Assembly (NCBI RefSeq): GCF_006715225.1
Contig: NZ_VFMU01000001.1
Span: forward strand, 186,001-250,000
Reading direction: 5' to 3'
DNA: 64,000 nucleotides
Source: Arthrobacter sp. SLBN-112
Lineage (GTDB): Bacteria > Actinomycetota > Actinomycetes > Actinomycetales > Micrococcaceae
In this document: piece by piece, positions 24,098-32,395 of the stretch
Position numbering within the stretch: position 1 is the first letter of the stretch
Layout: each line of letters begins with the position of its first letter
The notes under the pieces: generated by a model
What the model saw: only the letters and a program-made list of their open reading frames with translations
What the model was told of the DNA's origin: nothing
The model's database searches: none
Program-made: the position numbers and the translations under genes

Positions 24098-25690
24098 ATG
24101 TCGTCTTTAAGCAAGGGCAGGACACCTCGAAGGAGCTATACCTCCGCGGAAAAGGAAGAGTTCTTCCGGGCATTAGCAAGCGCGGGAACCGTTGCCCGTG
24201 CTGCGGCTGGACTCGGGCTCAAACCTTCGGCGTGCTATCGGTGGCTGCGTGAGGCGGGAATATCTGTCGGCAGAGTGGATAACCTAAACGCCCGGCGGCC
24301 AAGAGCGACCCCGGAAGTGAAAGAGGAGTTCTTTAAGGCGTTGAAACGGACCGGGAGTACGACGCTTGCTGCCGCGGAACTGGGGCTAAGCCGTGGCACT
24401 TGTTACCGGTGGACTCAGAAAGCAGGGCTCGCGCGGAAACGCGCGGACAGCCCCGGCCGTGAGGACTTCGGCAAGCTCCGCGACGCTGGAATGACCCGCC
24501 GTGAAGCGGCCAAACAACTGGGCATTAGCCGCTGCGCGGCTCAGGAGTGGGACAACGGCGTCAGAAGGACACGGAATGGGCGAATCTACCGTGATGGGCG
24601 CCAGATCGACTACACCAATGGTGTGATGACGTTGACTACTGCAGAAGCCACCGCCGATTCTGCCGCGCTCCCCCCACTGGCAGCCCTGGAAAAACCATTG
24701 GATGCCCGGTTCCTGACGCTGCATGACCGCGAACGGATCGCCGACCTCCGCAATACCGGCGCACCGGTCCGGGAGATCGCCAGAGAGCTCGGTCGGCCTG
24801 CCTCGACAATCAGCCGGGAGCTGGCCCGAAACGGTGTCAACGATGGGAAGTACTACGCCTATGCTGCCCAACGAGCAGCAACTGCCCGTCGCCCCCGGCC
24901 CAAGGACAGCAAGCTGGTCACGCACCACCGGCTGCGCAAATATGTGAAGCGAAAACTGCTTCGGCGCTGGTCACCGGAACAGATCAGCAACAAGCTGACC
25001 AGGAAGTTTCCCAACGACCCGGAGATGCGCGTGAGCCCAGAAACAATCTACCAAGCCCTCTACTTCCAGGCCCGCGGAGGACTCAAGCGCGAAGTCCAGG
25101 CAGCTCTGCGCACCGGCCGGACACGCCGTAAAGCCCACAAGGACCCCCAGCAACGGCAGCCCCGTTTCGCTGATCCGATGGTGATGATCTCCGAACGCCC
25201 ACCCGAGATCGAAGACCGCGCCGTTCCAGGACATTGGGAAGGAGATCTAATCACCGGAGCGAGCAACCAGTCCGCGATCGCCACCCTCGTCGAACGCACC
25301 ACCAGATACGTCATGCTGGTCCACCTGCCCGGTGACCACACCGCCGAAACCGTCCGCGACGGCCTCATCGCCACGATGAAAAGTCTTCCCGAACACCTCA
25401 GGGGCTCTCTGACTTGGGATCAAGGGGCGGAAATGGCAGGCCACAAATCCTTCACCATCGCCACTGACATGCAGGTCTACTTCTGCGATCCGGGCAGCCC
25501 GTGGCAACGCGGCTCCAACGAAAACACCAACGGCCTGCTACGCCAATACTTCGAAAAAGGCACAGACTTATCCATCTACGGGCCCGAAGATCTCGAACAC
25601 GTCGCCCAGGAACTCAACAGCCGACCACGCAAAACGCTCGACTGGGAAACCCCAGCCGAGCGTCTCCGTGATCTACTAATGACCACATAA
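24098..25690 (+). CDS. IS30-family transposase, copy 1
   Basis: DDE transposase of 530 residues. The N-terminal half carries successive helix-turn-helix-like modules: one near residues 14-55, a second near 73-112, a third near 120-155 and the usual IS30 HTH near 208-245 (LARNG end). The catalytic core has GHWEGDLITG (first Asp), TWDQGAEMA (second Asp) and PWQRGSNENTNGLLRQYF (Glu). ATG 24098 is chosen because it directly follows the inner inverted repeat; an in-frame start at 24062 would lie inside the terminal repeat. It is longer than most IS30 transposases (~330-400) because of the extra HTH modules. Confidence 0.9.
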   Translation: MSSLSKGRTPRRSYTSAEKEEFFRALASAGTVARAAAGLGLKPSACYRWLREAGISVGRVDNLNARRPRATPEVKEEFFKALKRTGSTTLAAAELGLSRGTCYRWTQKAGLARKRADSPGREDFGKLRDAGMTRREAAKQLGISRCAAQEWDNGVRRTRNGRIYRDGRQIDYTNGVMTLTTAEATADSAALPPLAALEKPLDARFLTLHDRERIADLRNTGAPVREIARELGRPASTISRELARNGVNDGKYYAYAAQRAATARRPRPKDSKLVTHHRLRKYVKRKLLRRWSPEQISNKLTRKFPNDPEMRVSPETIYQALYFQARGGLKREVQAALRTGRTRRKAHKDPQQRQPRFADPMVMISERPPEIEDRAVPGHWEGDLITGASNQSAIATLVERTTRYVMLVHLPGDHTAETVRDGLIATMKSLPEHLRGSLTWDQGAEMAGHKSFTIATDMQVYFCDPGSPWQRGSNENTNGLLRQYFEKGTDLSIYGPEDLEHVAQELNSRPRKTLDWETPAERLRDLLMTT

Positions 25691-25760
25691 CACCAGCAGT
25701 GTTGCAACGACCCCTAGAAACCGCCCCAAAGTGCCGGCGTCGGGCTTTGCGCCGTGGCAA

Positions 25761-26960
25761 CTACGCCCGGGCCCCCTGCCGCTGCGCGGCGAGGTACATG
25801 AACAGCCGGCGGAGGCCGAACGACCATTCCGGCAGTTCCTCGCACGGACCCACCCTGTTCACCAGGGCACCGAGGTGCCGGCTGCGGATGGTCACCAGGT
25901 CCCCGTGTTTGTGGGTGAAGCCTTGCCCGGGGACGTCGCGGTCCTGCGTTGGGGCGAACAGCGTCCCCGTGAAGAGCGCGAACCCGTCCGGATACTGGTG
26001 GTGGTTTCCATAGGTCGCGGCCACAAGCTCCTCGAAGGGCCTGCTGATCCGGGCAACGCTGTTCCGGCCCTCCAGCAGGTAGCCGTCCGGGCCTTCGACG
26101 CGCAGCAGGATTTCCTCATCGCGCAGCGTATCCAGCGTGAAGGCGCCGTCGAAGAGCCGGATCAACGGGCCAAGCGCGCTGGAGGCATTGTTGTCCTTGG
26201 CCTTGCCCAGCAGCAGCGCGCTCCTGCCTTCAACGTCGCGCAGGTTCACGTCGTTGCCCAGCGTTGCGCCCACCACGTTGCCGGCGGAGGTGGCGATCAG
26301 GACCAGCTCAGGCTCGGGGTTGTTCCAGGACGAAAAGGCCGGGATGCCGATGCCCGCGCCCAGGCCAACCGATGACAGGACCGGGGCCTTGGTGAAGACC
26401 TCCGGGTCTGGGCCGATCCCCACCTCCAGGTACTGCGACCACAGGCCTTCGGAGATCAGGACGCGTTTGGCCTCGGCGGCTTCCGGCGATCCCGGCCGCA
26501 GGTCGGAGATGCTTCCGCCCAGGGCGCGCCCCACCAGTTCCCGCACTTCGGCTGCACGTCCAGCGTCACCGGCACAGCGCTCCTCGATGACCCGCTCGAT
26601 CATGCTGTCCACGAACGTGACGCCGCAGGCCTTGATGACCTGGAGGTCCACGGGGGCCAGCAGCCTGGTCCGGGTGCTGTCGCCCGCCAGGGAAGCGTTG
26701 ACGACGGCGGCCGTCTCCCACCGCGGTTCCGCCAGGCTGGGATCCGAGAGGGCGGAGCGGACGGCGGCTGCCGGGTCCGGGAGCTCCAGGAGATCCGCGA
26801 CCGTTCCGGCCAGGCGGTGCAGGTCAAAGATGTTGCCCCCGCTGACGGCCACAACGCGTGGCCCGCCGCTCTCCACATCCCAGACCCGCCCGATCAGCAG
26901 GGCCTGGTCCGCGTCCTCGGGGAGGACTCGCTGGACTTCTTCAGGGCTTATGGCGTTCAC
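25761..26960 (-). CDS. FAH-family hydrolase/dehydratase of sugar-acid catabolism
   Basis: Member of the fumarylacetoacetate hydrolase superfamily, 399 residues. The size and company resemble 2-keto-3-deoxy-pentonate dehydratases (XylX type), which turn 2-keto-3-deoxy-pentonate into 2-oxoglutarate semialdehyde. Hydrolysis of a 2,4-diketo acid is the alternative. The metal/substrate region appears as ACGVTFVDSMIERVIEERC and VFTKAPVLSSVGLGAGIG, and the C-terminal core as YGNHHQYPDGFALFTGTL. It is last in a coupled operon (fucD-like, aldehyde dehydrogenase, this gene): its ATG overlaps the previous stop by four bases. Reaction assigned by context. Confidence 0.8.
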   Translation of the reverse strand: MNAISPEEVQRVLPEDADQALLIGRVWDVESGGPRVVAVSGGNIFDLHRLAGTVADLLELPDPAAAVRSALSDPSLAEPRWETAAVVNASLAGDSTRTRLLAPVDLQVIKACGVTFVDSMIERVIEERCAGDAGRAAEVRELVGRALGGSISDLRPGSPEAAEAKRVLISEGLWSQYLEVGIGPDPEVFTKAPVLSSVGLGAGIGIPAFSSWNNPEPELVLIATSAGNVVGATLGNDVNLRDVEGRSALLLGKAKDNNASSALGPLIRLFDGAFTLDTLRDEEILLRVEGPDGYLLEGRNSVARISRPFEELVAATYGNHHQYPDGFALFTGTLFAPTQDRDVPGQGFTHKHGDLVTIRSRHLGALVNRVGPCEELPEWSFGLRRLFMYLAAQRQGARA

Positions 26961-28486
26961 TGCTTGTCCTCCCGGGCGGCCACGGACCCGGCCGCGGGGA
27001 CGGACGGGCGCTGCCAGACGCCGTCGACCCTTTGCGGCACCTGCCAGGGATTGTTGTCCCGCAACGGTTCAGGCAGCCGCTGCGCCGGGAATGACTGGTA
27101 CGCCACGGGCCGCAGGAAGCGGCGGATCGCCGCCGTCCCCACCGAGGTGGTGTTTGAGGTGGTGGCCGGGTAGGGCCCGCCGTGGTGCTGGGCGTAGCTG
27201 ACGGTGACCCCGGTGGGCCAGCCGTTCCACAGGACCCTGCCGCTGATGTCCGCCAGCCTGGCAGCGAGGGGGTCCACGTCGTCCTCAGCTTCAGCCTGCA
27301 GGGTGGTGGTCAGCTGCCCTTCGAGCAGCCCCGCCAGCTCCGGCAACTCGGATTCGTCACCGTATTCGACCACCAGGCTGGCCGGGCCGAACATTTCCTG
27401 GCGGAGCAGCTCCGGGTTCTTCCGGACGTCCGTTGTGGTGGTGATCAGGACCGTGGGGGCCGGTTCCTCGGCAAAGTTGCCTTCCACCAGGACCTCAACG
27501 CCGCCGCTGTCCCGGAGACGGGTAACGGCACCGGCGTAACCATCGTGCAGGCGGGGGCTGAGCAGCCGGGCGGGGGTAAACCCTGACAGGGCCTGCTCCA
27601 GCTCGCGGCGGATGCCATCAGCCTGTCCCGCGGGGACGAACAGGAGCCCGGGCTTGGTGCAGAACTGGCCCATTCCCAGAGTGAATGAGGCAGCGTAGCC
27701 GGCAAGGATTTCCGCCCGCCGGGTTGCCCAGGCCTTGCCCGTGACGAAGACGGCGTTGATGCCGCCCAGTTCGCCGAAGAACGGGATGGGTTCCGGGCGG
27801 GCAGCGATGCGGTTGAGCAGGGCCCGGCCGCCGGCCGTGGAGCCGGTGAAGCCGATGGCCTTGACCAGGGAGTGGTCAACGAGTGCCTCGCCGGCCTGCC
27901 GTCCGGTCACCATGGCGAACAGGCCCGACGGCGCCCCGGCACTTTCCAGCGCACCGATCACCGTGCGCACGGTCCGGGCAGCAAGCCGTGCGTGCGCGTC
28001 ATGCGCCTTGTGGACGACTGCGCAGCCAGCGGCCAGGGCCGACGCGCTGTCCCCGCCCATCACGCTGAACGCAAAGGGGAAGTTGGAGGCGCCGAAGACG
28101 CCAACGACGCCGAGCGGAACGTTGCAGCGCCGAAGGTCAGGGCGCGGGCCCATGGGCCAGTCGGGGTCGGCGTGGTCGATGGTGGCGTCGAAGTGCTCAC
28201 CCTGGCGGATTTCCGCTGCGAAGAGCCGCAGCTGGAACACGGTGCGCTTCAGTTCCCCTTCCAGCCGGGCCGCCCCAAGGTGCGTTTCCGCGACGGCGGT
28301 CTCCACCAGCCCCGCAGCATCCTGCTCCAGGCCGGCGGCAATGGCGTCCAGCCATGCTGCGCGCCGCTGCGGGTCCGCCAGCCGGGCCTGTTCGAAGGCA
28401 CGGTGGGCGGCAGTGACCGCCGCGTCCAGCTGCCCCACGGTGGTGGGGTCGGCAAGGACGGCAGTTCCTTCCGGCGCCGTGTTCAT
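26957..28486 (-). CDS. Aldehyde dehydrogenase, 2-oxoglutarate semialdehyde type
   Basis: NAD(P)-dependent aldehyde dehydrogenase. The catalytic Cys lies in [17 protein letters not shown], the cofactor loop in [16 protein letters not shown] and [15 protein letters not shown], and the general-base Glu in [13 protein letters not shown]. With 509 residues and [18 protein letters not shown] signatures it groups with 2,5-dioxopentanoate dehydrogenases that form 2-oxoglutarate at the end of non-phosphorylating sugar-acid pathways. ATG 28486 overlaps the dehydratase stop (ATGA), and its stop overlaps the FAH start, so the three genes are translationally coupled. The longer upstream frame lies inside fucD and is rejected. 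Confidence 0.88.
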   Translation of the reverse strand: MNTAPEGTAVLADPTTVGQLDAAVTAAHRAFEQARLADPQRRAAWLDAIAAGLEQDAAGLVETAVAETHLGAARLEGELKRTVFQLRLFAAEIRQGEHFDATIDHADPDWPMGPRPDLRRCNVPLGVVGVFGASNFPFAFSVMGGDSASALAAGCAVVHKAHDAHARLAARTVRTVIGALESAGAPSGLFAMVTGRQAGEALVDHSLVKAIGFTGSTAGGRALLNRIAARPEPIPFFGELGGINAVFVTGKAWATRRAEILAGYAASFTLGMGQFCTKPGLLFVPAGQADGIRRELEQALSGFTPARLLSPRLHDGYAGAVTRLRDSGGVEVLVEGNFAEEPAPTVLITTTTDVRKNPELLRQEMFGPASLVVEYGDESELPELAGLLEGQLTTTLQAEAEDDVDPLAARLADISGRVLWNGWPTGVTVSYAQHHGGPYPATTSNTTSVGTAAIRRFLRPVAYQSFPAQRLPEPLRDNNPWQVPQRVDGVWQRPSVPAAGSVAAREDKQ

Positions 28487-29832
28487 CGGCCGGCTCCTGC
28501 TGCCGCGGCCACCGAGCCGCCGGTGACGGCGGCGCGGTTGCCCACTTCCTGCCACCCTGCACCGTTGGGGAATTCCCAGCGGGTGCGGGAGGCGGCAAAC
28601 ATCTCGGCGCCGGTACCCGGAAGTGCCGGGGCTGCATAGCGGCCGTCGATGATCCTGACGGGTTCGGCGAAGTGCTCGTGCAGGTGGTCCACGAATTCGA
28701 TCATCCGGTTTTCCTGGCTGCGGCCCACCACGGCGTAGTCGAAGAAGGAGAAGTGCTGGACCAGTTCGCACAGTCCCACTCCCCCGGCATGCGGGCAGAC
28801 GGGAACCCCGAATTTCGCCGCCAGCAGCAGGATGGCGATGTTCTCGTTGACGCCGGCCACGCGGGTGGAGTCAAGCTGCAGGACGTCGATGGCGCCGGCC
28901 TGGAGGAGCTGCTTGAAGACAATCCGGCTCGCCACGGCCTCTCCGGTGGCAACCCGCACCGGGGTGACACCCCTGCGGATCTCGGCATGGCCCAGGATGT
29001 CGTCCGTGCTGGTGGGCTCTTCAATCCAGTACGGGTTGAACTCGGCCAGCTGGTTGACCCACTCGATGGCCTCGGACACTTCCCAGCGCTGGTTGGCGTC
29101 GATCGCGATGGGCAGGGCGCCCACGGCCTCGCGGGCCAGGGCCATGCGCCGGCGGTCATCGTTGATGTCACCGCCCACTTTGAGCTTGATCATGGAAAAG
29201 CCCTCTGCCGCCGCCTCCTTGCTCAGCCGGACCAGCTTCTCGTCGCTGTAGCCCAGCCAGCCCGGGGAGGTGGTGTAGGCCGGGAAGCCGTCTGCCTTGA
29301 GCGCGGCAATCCGTTCGGCCTTGCCTTCCTGGCCGGCGCGGAGGATCTCCAGGGCTTCCTCCGGGCTGAGGGCGTCGCGGATGTGGGTGAAGTCCACCAC
29401 GCTGACCAGCTCCTCGGGCGTCATCTCAGCAAGGAGGAGCCAGAGCGGCTTGTTTTCGCGCCGGGCACGGATGTCCCACAGGGCACTGACCAGGGCCCCG
29501 CACGCCATCTGGGTGACGCCCTTCTCGGGCCCCAGCCAGCGGAGCTGGGAGTCGTGGACCAGGAGTTTGGAGGCCGCGCCAAGGTCAGAGATCAGCTCGT
29601 CGATGTCGCGGCCCACCAGGAGTCGTGCGTAGGCGTCAATGGCGGACGTCAGGATGTCATTGCCGCGGCCGCAGCTGAAGACGAAGCCGTGGCCCTCATC
29701 ACCGGCATCGGTGCGGATGACCACGTAGGCGGCGGAGTAATCGGGGTCGACGTTGACCGCATCGGAACCGTCAAGTTCAAGGGATGTGGGAAAACGGACG
29801 TCCTGGGTCTTGACGGACGTGATGGAAGGCAT
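28483..29832 (-). CDS. fucD: L-fuconate dehydratase-type enolase superfamily enzyme
   Basis: Mg-dependent sugar-acid dehydratase of the mandelate racemase subgroup, 449 residues. The N-terminal block ([19 protein letters not shown], then DPDYSAAYV) and the [17 protein letters not shown] loop are characteristic of L-fuconate dehydratases. Catalytic parts: the lysine pair in [10 protein letters not shown], metal ligands in [18 protein letters not shown] and ATGEAV, and the His of [13 protein letters not shown]-fuconate and D-arabinonate share configuration, so either may be the substrate; the downstream FAH and aldehyde dehydrogenase favour a route ending in 2-oxoglutarate (inference). ATG 29832 is preferred over a TTG three codons earlier. 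It is first gene of the operon under the promoter at 29882-29928. Confidence 0.87.
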   Translation of the reverse strand: MPSITSVKTQDVRFPTSLELDGSDAVNVDPDYSAAYVVIRTDAGDEGHGFVFSCGRGNDILTSAIDAYARLLVGRDIDELISDLGAASKLLVHDSQLRWLGPEKGVTQMACGALVSALWDIRARRENKPLWLLLAEMTPEELVSVVDFTHIRDALSPEEALEILRAGQEGKAERIAALKADGFPAYTTSPGWLGYSDEKLVRLSKEAAAEGFSMIKLKVGGDINDDRRRMALAREAVGALPIAIDANQRWEVSEAIEWVNQLAEFNPYWIEEPTSTDDILGHAEIRRGVTPVRVATGEAVASRIVFKQLLQAGAIDVLQLDSTRVAGVNENIAILLLAAKFGVPVCPHAGGVGLCELVQHFSFFDYAVVGRSQENRMIEFVDHLHEHFAEPVRIIDGRYAAPALPGTGAEMFAASRTRWEFPNGAGWQEVGNRAAVTGGSVAAAAGAGR

Positions 29833-29881
29833 GGATCTCAACTTTCGGATGTCAACTGCAAGGGAAGGGGAAAGATTCGAT

Positions 29882-29928
29882 TCCTATACGAATTTCTAAA
29901 ATCATATAGGACATGTGATCCAGGTCAA
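29882..29928 (-). promoter_or_regulatory. Promoter and GntR-type operators of the fucD operon
   Basis: On the minus strand: -35 TTGACC (29923-29928), 16-base spacer, -10 TATGAT (29901-29906). TCATATAGGA (29902-29911) and TCCTATACGA (29882-29891) form an inverted pair overlapping the -10 and the start point. The layout is mirrored at 30879-30927. Confidence 0.7.
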
Positions 29929-29962
29929 GGCCTGCCTGTCATTTAACGTCGCGGCAAAGGGC

Positions 29963-29995
29963 CAAAAAAGCCCCGGCCCTCCATAGGCCGGGGCT
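29963..29995 (-). terminator. Intrinsic terminator of the GntR gene
   Basis: On the minus strand a 10-bp stem (29986-29995 with 29969-29978) is followed by a run of six T. It begins 14 bases after the GntR stop and insulates the fucD promoter. Confidence 0.85.
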
Positions 29996-30008
29996 GCGCC
30001 GCCGTGTG

Positions 30009-30734
30009 CTAGCCGGTGACAATCCGCCGCCGCGGCGGGCCGCTGTCCTCCAGGGGAGCAAGCTCCCCCTCAAAGGCCTTGGCAAACCTGTCGAAGGAGT
30101 TGCGGATATGGGTGGTCATGGCCGCCTCAGCCCGCTCCGGGTCGCAGGCCTCGATTGCCTCACGCACGGCGGTGTGCTCAGCCACCGTAATGGCGCCGTC
30201 CACGTCTGCCGGGTAGAGCCTGAAGGTGTGCAGGTGGCAGTGCGTCTGGGCAAAGGCGTGGCGGACCACAGGGTTGCCGGACGCGGCCAGGATGGCGTCG
30301 TGGAAGCGGGTGTCGTGGGCCACCAGATCCTGCCGCAGGTCCTTGCTTCGCTTCATGGCATCCCGGAAGCCCGCCAGTTCCTTTTCCAGCGTCCCGGCCG
30401 GATTGGCCAGGCGGTCCACCGCGGCCGCACGCGCTGCCCAGGGTTCCACCAGGAGCCTGAACTCGAACAGCGAGCGCAGTTCCGGCAGGTCCAGGAGCGG
30501 GGTGGTGCTGTAGCCCCTGCCGGGGTTGTAGACCACCAGGTTGTCGCCCTCGAGCCGCTGGAGCACTTCGCGGACTGGAGTCTGCGAAACCCCCAGGCTC
30601 CGGGCCACGGCATCGATGTTGATGCGGGTGCCCGGGGCAATTTCGCCGTCGAGGATGGAGGCGCGCATGGCCGTATAGACGTCGGGCACGGCCGCCTTGC
30701 CGCGCGGAACTTCGGATGGTTGACGTGGGGGCAC
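30009..30734 (-). CDS. GntR-family regulator, FadR/FCD subgroup
   Basis: DNA-binding repressor of 241 residues. The winged HTH is at ~20-80 (AMRASILDGEIAPGTRINID, then AVARSLGVSQTPVREVLQRL). The C-terminal FCD ligand domain is at ~95-225, with metal-type histidines in VAHDTRFHDAIL and VVRHAFAQTHCHLH, and AEHTAVREAIEACD. Such domains bind small organic acids with a metal ion. The GTG start fits the N-terminus. It is placed between the operon it probably controls and the divergent permease; both targets carry the same operator motif. The likely inducer is the pathway's sugar acid or keto-deoxy intermediate (inference). Confidence 0.9.
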   Translation of the reverse strand: MPPRQPSEVPRGKAAVPDVYTAMRASILDGEIAPGTRINIDAVARSLGVSQTPVREVLQRLEGDNLVVYNPGRGYSTTPLLDLPELRSLFEFRLLVEPWAARAAAVDRLANPAGTLEKELAGFRDAMKRSKDLRQDLVAHDTRFHDAILAASGNPVVRHAFAQTHCHLHTFRLYPADVDGAITVAEHTAVREAIEACDPERAEAAMTTHIRNSFDRFAKAFEGELAPLEDSGPPRRRIVTG

Positions 30735-30878
30735 GCGGTTACCTCTTGCACTGGATTGGACTGGCGCCGGCAGAATCTGCGCCGGTTTGGACTGCCAGTG
30801 GTTGGTCGGGAGCTGCTGGGGGAATCATAAGCCACGCATCACCGGCGGCTCCGATAAGGGGCTTTTCAAAAGCAACAC

Positions 30879-30927
30879 TTGATCTGGATCACAATATCTA
30901 TATGATTAAGCAGATTCCTATATGATT
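30879..30927 (+). promoter_or_regulatory. Promoter and GntR-type operators of the permease gene
   Basis: -35 TTGATC (30879-30884), 16-base spacer and -10 TATGAT (30901-30906). The operator-like words ATCTATATGATT (30896-30907) and TCCTATATGATT (30916-30927) cover the -10 and the start point. The spacer begins TGGATCACA, as in the fucD promoter. Confidence 0.7.
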
Positions 30928-31008
30928 TTGGCGCTGACATCTTCCGCGTCTCCCCCTCCCGCCCGTGCACACCGCACCCGAAGCCATGTATATGTCGAAG
31001 GAGACCGC

Positions 31009-32340
31009 ATGACTACGCTCGGAAGTAAGACATCCATTGCCAACCAGGCCCGGCAGCCCCGCATGATGACCCGCAAACGCTGGGTCATCATCTGGCTCGC
31101 CTTCATAGGCCTCAGCATCAACTACCTGGACCGTTCCAGCCTCAGCGTTGCCCTGCCGTTCATGGGCAAGGATTTTGAACTCACCGCCACCCAGCAGGGG
31201 CTGATCTTTGCGGCCTTCTTCTGGGCCTACGACTTCTTCCAGCTCGCCGCCGGTTGGTACGTAGACAAAGTGGGCCCCCGCCGCTCGTTCTCACTGGCCG
31301 CCGTGTGGTGGTCCGTCTTCACCATGGTCACCGCCGCGGCCTCCAGCTTCTGGTCCCTTTTCGCGGCCCGTTTCCTCCTGGGTGTCGGCGAGAGCCCGGC
31401 CCCCAGTACGGCTGCCAAGGTGGTGGCCACCTGGTTCCCGGTCCGCGAACGCGCCTTCGCCACCAGCATCTGGGACTCCGGCTCGCGCGTCGGGGCGGTC
31501 ATCGCCCTGCCGATCGTCACCCTGATCGTCGCCTTCACTTCCTGGCATGCGGTGTTCATCATCATCGGCGTCCTGGGCATTATCTGGGCCGCCGCCTGGT
31601 GGAAGTACTACCGCAGCCCAGAGGAGCACACGGGTGCCAACGCTGCCGAAATCAGCTACATCCAGGAGGGCGGCGCCCGCGGTGCGGCAAGCGATGACGA
31701 AGGTGCGGCCAAACTCCCCTGGCGTTCGCTCTTCAAGTACCGCACCATCCTGAGCATGATGTTCGGCTTCTTCTGCCTGAACAGCGCCATCTACTTCTTC
31801 ATTACGTTCTTCCCCAGCTACCTGGTGAAGGAGCGCGGCTTCGATCTGCTCAAGCTGGGCTTCTTCGGCGCCATCCCCGGTATCTGCGCCGTCCTGTTCG
31901 GCTGGCTCGGCGGCTACCTTGCCGACCGCGCCGTCCGCGCCGGGTCCCCGGTCAGCAAGGTCCGCAAGACCGCCATCGCCGGCGGCTTGGCGGGCGGCTC
32001 GGTCATCATGTTTGCCGCACTGGTTCCGGAAGCCTGGATGGCACTGGCACTGCTGTCCGTCGCCTACTCCAGCCTCACCGTGGCGGCAACCGGCATCTGG
32101 TCATTGCCGGCGGACGTGGCCCCCAGCTCCCGCCACGTCGGCTCCATCGGTGGACTGCAGAACTTCGCGTCCAACCTGGCCGGCATCTTCACCCCGATCC
32201 TGATCGGGGTGCTGGTTGACCAGACCGGCTCCTTCGTGGCCCCGCTGGCCGTCATCGGCGCAATCTCCCTCATCGGCGCAGCCAACTACCTGTTCGTCAT
32301 CGGCAAGATCGAGCCGCTGAGGGTCCCGGCAGCCGCCTAG
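31009..32340 (+). CDS. MFS permease, anion:cation symporter (hexuronate/galactonate) type
   Basis: Twelve-helix major facilitator of 443 residues. The helix-2/3 signature is WYVDKVGPRRS; INYLDRSSLSVALP near residue 30 marks the ACS group (ExuT, GudP, DgoT), which take up sugar acids with protons. FLLGVGESPAPSTAAKVVATW is the helix-4/5 segment with the conserved EGP-like turn altered to ESP. ATG 31009 follows GAAGGAG. It is divergent from the GntR gene and shares its operator words, so uptake and catabolism should be induced together. Substrate inferred from the neighbouring pathway. Confidence 0.88.
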   Translation: MTTLGSKTSIANQARQPRMMTRKRWVIIWLAFIGLSINYLDRSSLSVALPFMGKDFELTATQQGLIFAAFFWAYDFFQLAAGWYVDKVGPRRSFSLAAVWWSVFTMVTAAASSFWSLFAARFLLGVGESPAPSTAAKVVATWFPVRERAFATSIWDSGSRVGAVIALPIVTLIVAFTSWHAVFIIIGVLGIIWAAAWWKYYRSPEEHTGANAAEISYIQEGGARGAASDDEGAAKLPWRSLFKYRTILSMMFGFFCLNSAIYFFITFFPSYLVKERGFDLLKLGFFGAIPGICAVLFGWLGGYLADRAVRAGSPVSKVRKTAIAGGLAGGSVIMFAALVPEAWMALALLSVAYSSLTVAATGIWSLPADVAPSSRHVGSIGGLQNFASNLAGIFTPILIGVLVDQTGSFVAPLAVIGAISLIGAANYLFVIGKIEPLRVPAAA

Positions 32341-32395
32341 GTTTCCCCAGCCCCAAGCAAAGGGACGACGCCGGCACTCGCCAGGCGGTTTCTAG

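Larger units (their letters stand above)
24056..25713 (+). mobile_element. IS30-family element, copy 1 (1658 bp)
   Basis: Terminal inverted repeats: left TGGTCGTTGCAACAC, right (complement) GGGTCGTTGCAACAC, 14 of 15 equal. CTAG lies at both edges, either a 4-bp target duplication or the palindromic target itself. It carries one transposase gene. The copy at 32396-34053 is inverted and has the same length; by translation the two transposases differ at one residue. Confidence 0.9.
24026..25742. repeat. Hairpin repeat split by IS copy 1
   Basis: CGACGCCGGCACTTT (24026-24040) and its exact complement (25728-25742) were one bidirectional hairpin between the plus-strand acidic gene and the minus-strand FAH gene. 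The IS sits in its loop at CTAG (24052-24055 and 25714-25717). Inside, the half-sites CTTGAGTTCTAG and CTAGAAACCGCC flank the element. Confidence 0.75.

Noticed and set aside
25761..26960. Fumarylacetoacetase of tyrosine degradation
   Set aside because: No tyrosine pathway genes adjoin; length and operon partners fit sugar-acid enzymes of the same superfamily.
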